Assembly (NCBI GenBank): GCA_027257055.1
Contig: JAPVLO010000232.1
Location: 186,001-250,000 of the forward strand
Direction of reading: 5' to 3'
DNA length: 64,000 bases
Origin: Cephalopachus bancanus
Lineage: Eukaryota; Chordata; Mammalia; Primates; Tarsiidae
Below are positions 1 to 14,895 of this stretch, piece by piece (position 1 is the first letter of the stretch; each line of letters opens with the position of its first letter). The notes beneath the pieces were generated by a model. The model was not told where the DNA came from. It saw nothing but the letters and a program-made list of their open reading frames with translations, and did not search any database. Position numbers and translations under genes: made by a program.

Positions 1-183
1 TGCCTTTTCTGTCTTCCTTGGTCCCTTCGTGTGTTTTCTGCAAGTCATGCCGAGGAAGTGTGCTGTCACCAAAGAAACAGAGGCAGGAGGCTGTGCCCGC
101 ATCCAAGAGCACAGCAGACGTTCCAGGCGGTTTCGGGATGTCACAAGCAATGCTAACTGGATTAATCCTAAATTAGCACATGG

Positions 184-780
184 TCCCGGGCAAGGTGGCT
201 CATGTCTGTAATCCCCGCGCTGTAGGAGGCTGAGGTGGGAGGATTGTTTGAGCCCAGGAACATAGCAAGACCCTGGGCAACACAGCAAGACCCTGTCTCT
301 ACAAAAATACAAACAAGCCGAGCTTGGTGGCTCAGCCTGTAATCCTGCGCCTTGGGAGGCTGAGGTGAGTGGATTGCCTGAGCCCGTGGGTTCGAGACCC
401 GCCTGGGCAACTTGGTGAGACCTCTTCTCTACAATAAATCAAAAAATTAGCCGGGCGTGGTAGCACGCGCCTGTAATTCTGGCTACTCGGAAAGATCGCC
501 GGAGCCCAGCAGGTCGAGGCTGCGGTGGCCGGGAGTGGCCACTGCACTCCAGTCTGGGCGACAGAGTGAGACTCCAACTCGGGGAAAAAAATACAAACAA
601 CAAAATGAAACAAAAACAGCTGGGTGTGGTGGGGTGGTGTGTCTATAGTCCCAGCTACTCAGGAGGCTGAGGCGGAAGAATCACCCACACCCAGCAGGTC
701 GAGGCTGCAGTAGCCATGATTGTGCCATTGCACTGCAGCCTGGGCGACAGTGAGACTCTGACTCAACAAGAAAAAAGAAA
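184..780 (+). mobile_element. Alu, full length, hosting a nested Alu
   Basis: It is flanked by a perfect 13-bp duplication AATTAGCACATGG (171-183 and 781-793). A second Alu sits in its middle A-rich linker. Confidence 0.92.
317..586 (+). mobile_element. Alu of the young lineage, nested
   Basis: It starts GCCGAGCTTGGTGGCTCAGC, has the GGGTTCGAGACCCGCC B box, and is flanked by AAAAATACAAACAA (303-316 and 587-600). A few bases are missing in the right arm. Confidence 0.9.
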
Positions 781-793
781 AATTAGCACATGG

Positions 794-2304
794 CACCCAG
801 GAGTGGAATCGCCCGGTCTTAGAATTCTGGACCCTAAAACAGAGACTACGGAGGCCTTCGCGGAACTCACATTCTCCTCGGGAGGAAAGCAGCCCCAGCC
901 TCCACTTCAGAGGCCAAAGCCAGCAGAGATCAGGCAGGGCGGTCTGCCTCCAGACTGAGAAGCTGGCAGACTCAGCAGACACGTGCCCCCCAGCCTCCTC
1001 ATTCCGCCTTACACCGGCAGAGGTCCCTGGGTGTGGGCGCCGAGACCCCCCACGAGGCCACAGGATGAGGGGCTGGCGGTGGGCTGAGTGTCTGGGAGCA
1101 CTCCGCCTTTCCCTCCCCCGCCCCCTCCCAGGGTGCCAGGAATCTGTCCTCCCAGCCGACCTCCCAGGGGCCCCCGGGCCTGGACGCCTGTCCGGTGTTC
1201 TGGAACAGGGGTGCTGCCCTCCAGTCCCCACCCCACTGGGGCCCTGTCGCACATCCAAGCCCCAGCCGAGGCCACAGGCCGGCTGACGGGGTGTCTTTAA
1301 GGAATTGATCTCCACAAGTCCCTAAGTGTTTCTGGCCGTAAATCTCCACCGCTGGGCCTCTGCCGCATGAATGATTTAGCGCCTCGGAGGAGCTGGAATC
1401 GCCTTCCTGAGAGCCGGGGCTGGGTGGTGACATCACAGCCCTGGTGATGGATGGACCCTTTTCCAGCCCTAATGGGAAGGAGAGTGCACCGGGCCGTCTG
1501 GGAGGGGTCGCCGTGGAGCAAGTACCCATCTGGCTCCACAGACTTCTGGTTTGGGGGTCTCGCTGATGGGCCAGCCAGCTAATTGCCCTCCAAGGTACCC
1601 AGAGAAAGGGGGAGTCCATCTCTCCCTCCCAGCCCAGAGGGCCCCAGGCGCATTTCAGAGCGAGGACTGTCTTTCCAGTTCCTAAAGTACTCCAGAAAAA
1701 GGAGTGACACCAAGGGCCCTCCCCTGCTCTGGTGACTCCCCCCCCAACACATCCACTTTTTTCAAGAACCCTCTCAGGAAGTTCTTCACCACATCCCACC
1801 TAAATCTCTCCTGTTACCAGTGAATCCCATTTTTTCTCTGTATCCATCTGGAACTGACAGAGAACAGCTGGTCGTGACTGGCCATATGCTAGCACACATG
1901 GCGAACAAGGGTGGGCTCTGGGCCCCCTCTGCACCCAGGGCTCCCTCCCCCACCACCTTCCTCTGAACTGCCTTTATCGCAGTTCCACCGGCCTTTGGGG
2001 GAGACAGCAGGCCTCTTGCTAACCTCCTCAGGACAACCACCTCTCTGGGGGATGGTGGGAAGGAGGGGCGTCCCCTGTGTGGGGAGCAGCCCCTGCCCAA
2101 TCTTCTACCCCTGACTCCTGGGGGGAGGGACCCCTCCTGTGTCCCCGCTGGCCTGTCTCGTAGAGGCAGCCTCTGGGTCGAGTCTTCCCTAGGATTGTCA
2201 CTGGGTGTGTGCTGGGTGAGGTTGCTGACCTCACACTCGAGTTAGCAGAGCCACCCAAAGGAGCAGGACCGAGTGGGTGCGATTTGGGGTTTTGTTTCAT
2301 CTGG
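794..2304. other. GC-rich intergenic DNA, nothing recognised
   Basis: No exon, RNA gene or repeat that I can identify. Open frames here overlap on both strands and match no family I know. Confidence 0.6.
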
Positions 2305-2418
2305 ACCCCTTTGTTGAGGTACTTTTCTTACAGTAAAATGACTCCATTTTAGACACAGAATTAGATGAACTTTGGCAAATAGACACACCGTTTCTATCAC
2401 CCCAGAATTCTCCTTTGA

Positions 2419-2706
2419 GGCCAGGCACAGTGGCGCCCACCTGTCATCCAAGCACTTTGGGAGGCCGAGGCGGGAGGGTTGCCTGAGTCCAGGAGTTCTA
2501 GACCAGCCTGGGCAGCATGGCGAGACCTCGTCTCTACAATAAATAAAAAAATTAGCCGGGTGTAGTGGTACATGCCTATAGTTCCAGCTACTTGGGAAGC
2601 TGAGGCAGAAGGATCGCCTGAGCCCACTAGGTCGAGACTGGTGGCTGTGATTGTGCCACTGTTCCAGGCTGGGCAACAGAGTGAGACACCGATTCAGAAA
2701 AAAGAA
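2419..2706 (+). mobile_element. Alu, full length
   Basis: GGCCAGGCACAGTGGCGCCC to a short A-rich tail, inserted in an old L1. Confidence 0.9.
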
Positions 2707-3243
2707 GACTTCCCCTCGTGCTCCTGCATACCTGCTTATGCCACCACACCCCCTCCCTGCACCCCAGCCTCTAGCAACTGCTCATCTGCCTTCTGTGGTC
2801 GTGACTTGCCTCGTCTAAACTGTCGTTGCCACGTACATGCAGCAGCACAGCGGCAGCTTTTGAGTCTGGCTTCTTTCACTTAGCCTCATGCCTCTGAGAC
2901 CCAACCAGCCGTGTGTGTGCCAGCGGGCCAGCCCTCTCCATGGCTGCGTAGTATTCCATGGTGCGGAGGAACCACAGCATGTGTGTCCACTTCCCCGCTG
3001 GTCAGCGTCTGGGTTGTTTCCAACCTGGGGCTGTGATGACTCGAGCACCTACGAACCTTCCTGTGCCAGGATCTTTGTGGACGTGTTTCCATCACAAGTT
3101 GTGCTGGCAGACGTTTAACAGCCATGGGGTGGGGGTCCCTGATGTGTATGTCAGCTGGTTTCGGAGGCATAGATAGTCCCACCACGGCAACGCGAAGCTG
3201 TCGACATGATGCCACTAATTTTCTTTTATCTTTCCTGTCTTCT

Positions 3244-3460
3244 TTTTTGAGACACGATCTCATCATGTTGCCCAGACTGGAGTGCTGTGGCTATTCACAG
3301 GCACGATCATAGCTCACAGCAGCCTCAGCTCCTGGGCTCAAGCGATCCTCCTGCCTCAGCCACCTACCTCAGCCTCGAGCTCCTGGGCTCAAGCGATCCT
3401 CCTGCCTCAGCCTCCCGCATAGCTGGGACTACAGACATGCCACCTCGCCCAGCTCTCCCT
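3244..3460 (-). mobile_element. Old Alu with a duplicated segment
   Basis: CTCCTGGGCTCAAGCGATCC with CTCCTGCCTCAGCC occurs twice (about 3329 and 3380), so part of one arm is duplicated. Otherwise incomplete. Confidence 0.8.
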
Positions 3461-3586
3461 TGATTCTCATTATCCCTGGCTAATGAGGAAAGCAAGAGTT
3501 CCAGTTGCCCCACCACCGCGCCAACACTCGGGGCGCCGTTTTAATTTCTGCATTCTAGCGGGTGAATAATGGTATCTCATGGTGGT

Positions 3587-3872
3587 CTTTTTTGAGCTGG
3601 AGTCTCACTCTGTCGCCCAGGCTGGAGTGCAGTGGCACAATCACGGCCACCGCAGCCTGGACCTGCTGGGCTCTGGCGGTCCTTCTGCCTCAGCCTTCCA
3701 AGTGGCTGGAACTACAGGCGCACGCCACCACGCCTGGCTAAGTTTTGATTTATTGTAGAGACAAGGCCTCGCCAAGTTGCCCGGGTGGGTCTCAAACCCG
3801 CGGGCTCAGGCAATCCTCTCGCCTCGGCCTTCCAAAGTGCTGGGATCACAGGCTGAGCCACCGAGCCCAGCC
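3587..3872 (-). mobile_element. Alu, full length
   Basis: Flanked by TCATGGTGGTCTT and TCACGGTGGTCTT; inserted in an old L1. Confidence 0.92.
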
Positions 3873-3955
3873 TCACGGTGGTCTTAGTTAGCATTTCCCT
3901 GGGGAGATGTGATGCTGAGCGTCTCTTCATGTGTGTGCTCATGTGCCCGGATGAT

Positions 3956-4311
3956 GGAGTTTGACAGACTGGAAGACGGACCTGGCTCCCCAGGTTAGGG
4001 ACACGTTGTAGGGTAAGGCGTTGCAAGGAAGAACTCCAGGCACCTGGGAGCCGTCGGGAACACGGGGCACCTGGGCCCCAGAGGCACCCACGAGGTGAGC
4101 GGCCTTGCCCAAGGCCGGGTAGGCCACCACTTGCAAAATTCTCCCGGACGCTTTCTCATTCTCCTCAGATCTCTGCCAGGCCGGGGGCGCTGAGGCCTGA
4201 CGGAAGTGTGCATTTTCCAAGTTTGCTCAGAGGGCACCTGGCAGATGACAGGTCAGACCCTTTCTTGCTCTCGTGTATCTTGTCACTTTGCTGTTTACAA
4301 AGAGCTCTCTA
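3956..4311. other. Intergenic, nothing recognised
   Basis: Single-copy-looking sequence between an L1 end and a trimeric Alu. Confidence 0.55.
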
Positions 4312-4739
4312 GGCTGGGCACAGCGGTTCATGCTGGTAATCCTAGCACTTTGGGAGGCCAAGGCAGGCGGATTGCTTGAGATCAGGAGTTTGAGACTAGC
4401 CTGGCCAACATAGAGAGACCCCTCTCTACAAAAAATTCAAACACTAATCAGTCGTGGTCGCATACACCTGTAGTCCCAGCTACTTGGGAGGCCAAGGCGG
4501 GAGGATCGCATGAGGCTAGGAGTTTGAGACCAATCTGGGCACATAGCAAGACCCCTGTCTCTGCAAAAACGTTAAAACACTAGCCAGGCATGGTGGCATA
4601 TGCCTGTAGTCCCAGCTATTCGGAAGGCTGTGTGGGAGGCTCCTTTGAGCTCAGGTGTTCAAAACTGCAGTGAGCTATGATCACACCACTGCACACCAGC
4701 CTAGGTGACAGACCAAGACCCTGTCTCAAAAAAAAAAAA
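4312..4739 (+). mobile_element. Trimeric Alu
   Basis: Three arms instead of two in about 428 bp: CACTTTGGGAGG left arm, then two right-type arms each opening with a TAGTCCCAGCTA motif (about 4471 and 4607), ending in A11. Confidence 0.85.
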
Positions 4740-4764
4740 GGCTTTCACACACACCATCTTGCCT

Positions 4765-4885
4765 GGTTTTCAGGATAAACTCATTTTACAGGCAAGGAAA
4801 CTGAAGTCCAGAGAGGCTGAGTGACTTACTCAAGTCACACAGCTAGTGAGTGGCAGAGCGGAGACTGTATCCCGCTCCACCGTTT
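4765..4885 (+). repeat. MIR SINE fragment
   Basis: ATTTTACAGGCAAGGAAACT followed by TCACACAGCTAGTGAGTGGC is the MIR core and 3' part. Confidence 0.88.
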
Positions 4886-5275
4886 GTCCCTGGGGAGGCC
4901 CGTCTGACTTCCACCCCTTTTGGGGGGATTAATGGCATCCATGCTTCTCAGCTTAATTCCACTGCAGGTGACAGCGGGACTTACTCGGTCCGCTTGTCCC
5001 AGGCCCTGAGCCATGCTTGGAGAGCTGTTCCTCTAACGTGGTGGTGCCGGCTCTGTCTGTGAGACCCCGGGCGCCCGGCTTGGGGTCTCCGTGCTGAGAC
5101 GAGAAAACCAAAGTGCTGGTCCCAACACGCCCCTCGCACTGGCTGTGCCTGCTGTTCTCAGACACGAGACGCGCTCGGGCTGAGACCTTGCAGACTTGGA
5201 TCTCCACCCGGCTCGGCTGCCCCCAGCACCACATAGGGGCCTTCGTCAAATGCTTGTTGATTCAATAAACGATGG
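4886..5275. other. Intergenic, nothing recognised
   Basis: GC-rich. ATGCTTGTTGATTCAATAAA near 5250 may be an old LINE or MIR tail. Confidence 0.5.
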
Positions 5276-5929
<654 letters not shown>

Positions 5930-5944
5930 TAAAAAGCCCAGGAG

Positions 5945-6115
5945 GAGGGTATTTACACTTACTGAGTATGTGCTTTTCACCCCCCATCACTGCGGTGTGA
6001 GGTCAGCGTTCTTATGCCCACTTTATGGACGAGAACATCGAAGCCCAAGCGGCTCAGTCATTCAGTTACTCAGCTAGGATGGGGCGGAGCCAGGGCTGGA
6101 ACTGAATCTGTCTGA
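5945..6115 (+). repeat. MIR SINE, diverged
   Basis: CTTACTGAGTATGTGC at the start and CAGCTAGGATGGGGCGGAGC followed by CTGGAACTG at the end give the outline of a worn MIR. Confidence 0.7.
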
Positions 6116-6120
6116 GGGCC

Positions 6121-8419
6121 ACGCTGGTCCTCTGTCCGTCGTACGGGCGGGAGGCAGTGCAGGCTCCCTGGTGGCTTCCAGTGGGCGGGAGGCAGGCCGA
6201 GACCCTGGGCTCCTGAGAGGCCTTGCCCCACCTGGCTGACGGAGCGAGTCATGATGCGGGTCGCAAGACGGCTCGCAGACCTGTCCCCGGAGCCGGGCCT
6301 CCAAGCCCAGCCTCAGCCCTGACACAGAGAGGGGCGCTCCGCTCCACAAGTCGGACCCGGAAACCTTCCCTCTGCTTTGAAATCCACAGTCCAGCCCCTG
6401 TCGTCTCAGCCTGGGCCTGCCCCAGGCCACTCCCAGCAGCCATTGTGGTCACCAGAGGCCCGGGCACCCGCCTGACAGGTCCCTGCCGCCCCAGGGAGGG
6501 GGAGATGCGGTCATGGCGGGGCGGGCGATGCTACACCATCAGTGTCCGGCTTCCTGAAAACGGCCGGGACACGTTTCATGGATGCCCTCGCTTGTCTATC
6601 TGAGGCTTCCAGAAGACTCCACGGAACAGACCGTGGAAGACCAACGGCAGCAGGGCTGATCACAGACCGAGAGCAGCCAGACCCGCAGCAGGAGGGGACG
6701 GAACCGCCCCCAACCTCGAGCTAAGGTGACCTGGCGCGTAACCCCTCTCTCCCAGGGCCAGGAACCGACTCACGGTGGCCTTCCCCAGCCCACGCTGCCT
6801 CCCGCCTGAACGTCCAGGGGACGTGAGGGCGTCTGGTCTTGGCCTTGAATAAATCTTGTTATTCAAGATTCTCTGGCAGTGAGAGACACGGGCTCCGGCG
6901 AAGGCGCCCGGGTGAGTGGAGTTGGGACGCGGTGGCCAGGTGGCGGGCACCAGCGTCTCCGTGTGTCCCGCGGGTGCCCTGCCCTCTGTCCCTCAGGCCT
7001 GTCGTCTGGGCTGTCGGGGCCCCTTCAGGCCAAGGTCGTTTCCCGGCCTGGGCAGAGCAGGCAGGAACAAGGGCCCCGCCTGGAAGTCGTTGCCCAGCTG
7101 GGCCTCGCTGGGAGCCCCGGCAAGCATGGCAGAGGCAGTGATATTTCGGGGCGCCGAGAGGAGCTATTGTGTGTCTCTCACCCTCCCAGCCCATTCTGGG
7201 GGGGCTGCAGAGGAGGGGCAGGGTGGCTGGCAAGAGGCCACCCGGGGCTGCTTTTCAGCGAAACTATCTGTGTGCAGGATAGGGTTACTTGTATCGAGTA
7301 CACCAAGACTTTTAATCCACTTTGTAATCAAACAGGGCATCGCGCCAGGCCCCTACAAGCATGAGATGACAGCGTGGTTCCACCCACTTCACGGGTGGGG
7401 AAACTGAGGTGAGGGGGAGGGTCAGAAGCCATCCATCCCAGCCCAACAGGCAATGGGGAATTCGGACTCCCTGGCAGAGGGCAGGGCCAGGGCCCCCTTG
7501 CCCGCGGGGACGGGGTGGGGTGCTGCTACGCCTCTGCGTGTCATGGGTTTGCGTGCGTTGGGATCTGCAGGGGTGGGTCCCTTCCTGGGGTCTCACCCCA
7601 GACCAGCAACATGTGGCCCTGGGTCTCCCCAGCCCCCACCAGCCAAGATGGGTTCCGGTTCCGGCTGGAGTCCTGCCGCCAGCTGTCCATGTAGACACGG
7701 GTGCCTCGGGGTCTGCCTCTGGGAAACCAGGGGCAAGGCCGGCCGTTCCATCTACCACCTGGGGTGGCTGTTGCCTCCGAGAAGACCAGGAGGGAGGAGA
7801 ACTTTGCTAAGGGGAGCACACTAGGCCTCCAGGAGGGGCAGTCGCATGTCATGCCCGCAGCCATGTGGAAGGTGGCACTCCACACCCAGTGGACAGCACT
7901 GCCCTGACAGCCACATGGCTTGGGCTCGGGCCCAGAGCTGCCTCAGCGGACCCGGGGTAGTCGTCTAGTGATGCAGAGGCTTAGAGCCCCCCTCCCCTGC
8001 TGGGGTGTTCTCTACCATTCAGGAGCCGCTGGCATGGGGTGGGAGTATTTCCCTGGTCGTACCCACCATGCCTGGCCTCCGAACACCCTAGCGAGGCTGC
8101 GCCTCCTCTGGACATTGCCGCAGAGAAGCTGCTGCCACCCACCCTGAGGAACCCACTGCTCTGTCCCGCCCTCTGAGCACCCCGGCTCATTTCCAGGAGC
8201 CCTGACACAGTAGGCTCAGGTGGAGCGGACACCTGAGGGGGGCTGGCGGAACTCAGCACCTCTCCACACCGGGGCGAGGCCCGGCCTCCGCTGTGTGTGG
8301 ACACAAGGCTTTCGTGTGTAATGGCGCGGGGAGGTCCAGAGGTGGCTGCAGGGAGATGGGCGTCTGTGGCCAGAGGCGGCAAGGAGGTGCCCTCCGTGGC
8401 TGAGGAAAACAGGCTTGGG
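6121..8419. other. GC-rich intergenic DNA, nothing recognised
   Basis: 2.3 kb free of SINEs except a weak MIR-like GGGGAAACTGAGGTG at 7397. No splice-bounded coding exon is recognisable. Confidence 0.6.
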
Positions 8420-8566
8420 GTCTAGGGCGGTGGTCCCCACCTTTGGCATCAGGGGCCCATCTCATGGAAAACAATATTTCCGCGGACCGGGGTCGGAGTG
8501 CGGGCTTTGGGATGGTTCAAGTGCTGAACGTTTATTGTACACTTTATCTCTATTGTTATTATTGCC

Positions 8567-8850
8567 ATTTTTGAGTCAGAGTCTCACTCTTTCGCCCAGT
8601 CTAGATGCAACGGCACACTCACGGACACTGCAGCCTCGACCTGCTGGGCTCAGGCAATCCTTCCACGTCAGCCTTCCGAGTAGCTGGAATTACAGGCATG
8701 TGCCACCACGCCCGACTAATTCTTTGATTTATTATAGAGACGAGGTCTCATCATGCTGCTCAGGCTGGTCTTGAACCTCCACCTCTCGCCTCCTCTCGCC
8801 TCCACCTCCCAAAGTGCTGGGATGATAGGCGTGAGCCATCGCACTCGGCT
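8567..8850 (-). mobile_element. Alu inside the hAT element
   Basis: Flanked by TTATCTCTATTGTTATTATT and TTATTTCTATTATTATTAC; it splits the hAT repeat. Confidence 0.9.
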
Positions 8851-9111
8851 TATTTCTATTATTATTACATTTTAATATATAATTATATTACATTATATAT
8901 AATGTAATATAATTAAATAATTATAACTCACCATTTGTAAAAAGGAGGGCACGGACAGAAGTGGCAAATAAAATAGTGGGCAGGCCACGCACGGACTAAA
9001 ATAAGTGTCGGATTCCGACTTAAAGCTGGCCGCCAGGTGCAACCTTACAGTTGAAATCCATCAACTCACTTGCCACTCACAGATGACAGGGTTTTGATGA
9101 GTCTGCAAGCA

Positions 9112-9416
9112 ATTTATTTATTTACTTATTTATTTATTTGAGTCGGAGTCTCACTCTGTCGCCCAGACTGGAGTGCAGTGGCCGCTCCCGGCCACCGCAG
9201 CCTCGACCTGCTGGGCTCCGGCGATCCTTCCGCCTCAGCCTTCTAGGTAGCCGGAGCTACAGGTGTGCGCTACCACACCCAGCTGATTTCTGATTTATTG
9301 TAGAGACAAGGTCTCGCCAAGTTGCCCGGGTAGGTCTGGAACCTGTGGGCTCAGGCAGTCCTCTCGCCTCAGCCTCCCAAAGTGCTGGGATGACAGGCTG
9401 AGCCACCAAGCCCGGC
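9112..9416 (-). mobile_element. Alu inside the hAT element, with a (TTTA)n head
   Basis: Full length; carries the GTGGCCGCTCCCGGCCACCG text of the younger lineage. Confidence 0.9.
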
Positions 9417-9945
9417 CACACAATGGATTCATGATGGTCTCTGTGCGGTCAAACCTCACGCTCATGTTCATCTGTATTTGCAGCCGCCCCCCAGCGCTAG
9501 CATCACCGCCTCAGCCCCACCTCGATCATCAGGCGTGAGATTCTCATAAGGAGCCCCGACCTAGATACCTCGCTTGCACAGTTCACAACAGCGTCCGCAC
9601 TCCTATGAGAATCTAGTGCCGCTGCTGATCTGACAGCAGACAGAGCTCAGGCAGTCACGCGAGCGATAGGGAGCAGCTGTATACACAGAAGAAACTTCAC
9701 TGACTCACCCTTTGCCGTGTGGCCTGGTTCCTAACAGGCCATGGACTGGTGCTGGTATGTGGCCTGGGGGTTGGGGACCCCTTGTCTAGGGTACCCAGTA
9801 AAACACAGGACGCCTGTCAGATTGAAATTTCAGGTAAATGATAAATCATTTTTCACGTAAGTATGTCCCAAATATTACACAGGATATACTTGTGCTAAAA
9901 AGAGTACTTGTTTGTCTGAAGTTCAAATTTCACTGGGAATCTTGT

Positions 9946-10072
9946 TTTTTTTTTTTTAGACAAGGTCTTGCCATGTTTTCCACGCTGGTCTCCATCTCCT
10001 GGGCTCAAGTGCTCCTCCTGCCTCAGCCTCCCAAAGTTCCAGGAGTACAGGCATGAGCCACCACACCCAGCC
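9946..10072 (-). mobile_element. Alu monomer (half element)
   Basis: T13 then one left-type arm only, ending GAGCCACCACACCCAGCC. Confidence 0.85.
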
Positions 10073-12013
<1,941 letters not shown>

Positions 12014-12066
12014 TGATAGGGAATAGCTGCACTCTGGTTATTCCTTTACTCACCAAGCTCATTTCT

Positions 12067-12358
12067 TTTTTTTTTTTTTCTTTTTAGTTGGAGTCTTACT
12101 CTGTTGCCCAAGCTGGAGTGCAGTGGCACGCTCACAGCCACCCCAGTGTCAACCTGCTGGGCTTCGGCGATCCTTCTGCCTCAGCCTTCCACGTAGCTGG
12201 AACGACAGGTACCACCATGCCTGGCTAATTTTTTATTTGTTGTAGAGACAAGGTCTCGCCAAGTTGCCCGGGCTGGTCTCGAACCCATGGGATCAGGCAA
12301 TCCTCTCACCTGGACTCCCAAAGTGCTGGGATTACAGGCTGAGTCACTGAGCCCGGCC
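12067..12358 (-). mobile_element. Alu, full length
   Basis: Flanked by ACCAAGCTCAT on both sides. Absent from the related segment at 15.4 kb. Confidence 0.92.
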
Positions 12359-12451
12359 TACCAAGCTCATCTTAAGGACAGGTGGGCAGTTTCCAATTTC
12401 CTTCTATTACCAAAAAAAAAGAGTTTCTTTAGGATACAGTCTGATGTGTCA

Positions 12452-13105
<654 letters not shown>

Positions 13106-13140
13106 CAAATTGAAAACGTTATTGGTCCATATCACAGAAA

Positions 13141-13178
13141 CACACACACACACAACACACACACACACACACACACAC
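13141..13178. repeat. (CA)n microsatellite
   Basis: About 19 CA units with one interruption, next to the 3' end of the outer Alu and its target duplication. Confidence 0.95.
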
Positions 13179-14390
13179 GCCCTCATACGTTCCAGCAGGG
13201 GCTTGTGGATGCAGCAGGCAGTTGGACCTGGCTGTGGGAGGGGGCTGGAAGAGGGGTGGCCTGAGGCCGGGTGGATCTGGGCCTAGAAGGTTCCACAGAA
13301 CGGAGAGGCGGGGACCGTCCTGCCCTTGGGTCCTTGGGTCCGTGGCAAGTCATCCTCCACCTTAAGCTGCAAGGGCCCCGGCCCACAGAAACTCGGACAA
13401 CTCAGTACTGAAGCCCGGGGATCTGGAAACCTGGGGTTGCCCAGCTTGGTCGGCCTCCGCTTCTCTCCCAGAGCCAGGAACAGCCCAGGAGGAACCGGTG
13501 GGAAGGCAGAGCCACCAGCCTGGCCTGAGCTGGAGCAGGACGGTGGGGTCAGGGGCTACCGTGGGGTGGAATCAGATGTCGTGATGGATCACTAAACCCG
13601 GGGGTGGTCAAACTCCGCCTGGCTGGCAGGCACCGCTGGGAGGGGCGGCTGGTTGGCTCCGTGCACCCCCCACACCCCACTGTTTTCTGTGAAGCTCTGT
13701 TTTATCTGCAGTTTTGACGCCTTGCAGGAAAGATCTCCCTTAAAGAAAGCGTCCGGTCCTGATGCCAGGACATTTTGGAAAGTGGACTGTGGGTTACTTT
13801 GCCCCTGACTCTTCCACTTCACAGATGGGGAGACCGAGACTGAGGGCCAGGAAAACAGTGGGTGGGTCCTGGGTGGTGGCAGAGCCAGAACCCAGCCCTC
13901 AGTCACCCCCGGGGGGCTTGGACACCTCCCCACCTGCGGGAAGGCTGCCGGGCTGCAGCCCTCAACACACCCTGCCCGCCCCCACCATCCCTGAGCCCTC
14001 CTGAAGGAGTCGGGGGTGGCAGTGTCCCTGCTGTGTGCCGGGGGCCACCCTGGCCGCCTCTCCTCCCCAGCTGGCACCCGCCTCCCGGCCCCAGACTTGC
14101 CCCCACCCTCCTGGGCCACCCCGCCCACGCTCCCTCCAGGACACCACCTGGAAGCTGCTTCCTGCTAGGAGTGCCTCTGCCCCCCAGCCAGAAGTGCTTT
14201 CTCTGCCGAAGCAGCTGGGCAGACCCCTCCAGGGGGTCTGGACCTGGGGTTAGAGGCCAGAAAGGGGCGCCTGGTGGGCTGCAAGCTGGGAGAGGTGCTG
14301 TGGCACGTCTTAGAGGAGAGAAATTTCTGTGGGCAGCAAGGGGGGAGGCTTGACCTAGAGAAAGCGGGCGCAGTGACAGGAAGAAGAGGA
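13179..14390. other. GC-rich intergenic DNA, nothing recognised
   Basis: Apart from a possible MIR at 13805, no feature was identified. Confidence 0.55.
13805..13905 (+). repeat. Possible MIR fragment
   Basis: CTTCACAGATGGGGAGACCG and GGCAGAGCCAGAACCCAGC are spaced as in the 3' half of MIR. Divergence is high. Confidence 0.5.
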
Positions 14391-14515
14391 TGGACCAGGT
14401 GTGGTGGCTCACACCTGTCCTCCCAGCACCTCGGGAAGCCGAGGGGTAAGGATTGTTTGAGACCAGTCTGGGTAACACAGCGAAAATTTGACTCTACAAA
14501 AAATTTAAAATTAGT
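14391..14515 (+). mobile_element. Alu left arm, separated from its right arm
   Basis: Stops at a TTTAAAATTAG linker. The matching right arm resumes at 14896 after an LTR-like piece and a further Alu. Confidence 0.8.
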
Positions 14516-14599
14516 TAGTGGGCAACCCTCTCGGGTCTCAGCCCACTGTGGGAGCTTTCTGTGTTCACAATAAACCCTGCTTTCTCACTTTTAAAACAA
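14516..14599 (+). mobile_element. LTR-like fragment joined to an Alu
   Basis: GCAACCCTCTCGGGTCTCAG and TTCACAATAAACCCTGCTTT resemble the R/U5 end of a class I ERV LTR. It lies directly before the Alu at 14600 and inside an older Alu whose right arm resumes at 14896. Confidence 0.45.
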
Positions 14600-14895
14600 T
14601 GGCCGGGCTGTGGCTCATGCCTGTAATCTCAGCACTTTGGGAGAGGAGGTGAGAGGACTGCCTGAACCCACGGGTTCGAGACCAACCTGGGCAATTTGGC
14701 AAGACCTCATCTCTATAATAAATAAATAAATATAAATTAGCCGGGTGTGGTGGTGCATACCTGTAGTTCCAGCTGCTTGGAAGGCTGAGGCAGAAGGATC
14801 GCTTGAGCCCAGCAGGTCGAGGCTGCGGTGGCTGTCAGCGTGCCTCTGCACTCCAGCCTGGGCGACAGAGTGAGACTCTGACTCAAAAAATTTTA
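14600..14895 (+). mobile_element. Alu, full length
   Basis: Lies between the two arms of an older Alu; carries the (ATAA)n linker. Confidence 0.9.

Larger units (their letters stand above)
2305..3955 (-). repeat. Old L1 3' end, broken by three Alus
   Basis: Antisense L1 3'-UTR text recurs in order: TTTGTTGAGGTACTTTTC (2310), GTAGTATTCCATGGTGCGGA (2948), CAGCGTCTGGGTTGTTTCC (3004), GGTGAATAATGGTATCTCAT (3560) and AGTTAGCATTTCCCTGGGGA (3886). Alus at 2419-2706, 3244-3460 and 3587-3872 interrupt it. The last is flanked by TCATGGTGGTCTT and TCACGGTGGTCTT. Confidence 0.7.
8428..9783 (+). mobile_element. hAT-Charlie non-autonomous element (MER1-like) with 8-bp TSD
   Basis: The left end reads CGGTGGTCCCCACC and the right end GGTTGGGGACCCCTT, which are inverted copies of each other. 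An 8-bp duplication GTCTAGGG flanks it (8420-8427 and 9784-9791), the size typical of hAT transposons. Two Alus (8567-8850 and 9112-9416) interrupt it, leaving about 770 bp of its own sequence, including the AT-rich middle at 8851-8935. The text resembles the MER1/Charlie3 family as I remember it. It has no open reading frame. Confidence 0.85.
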
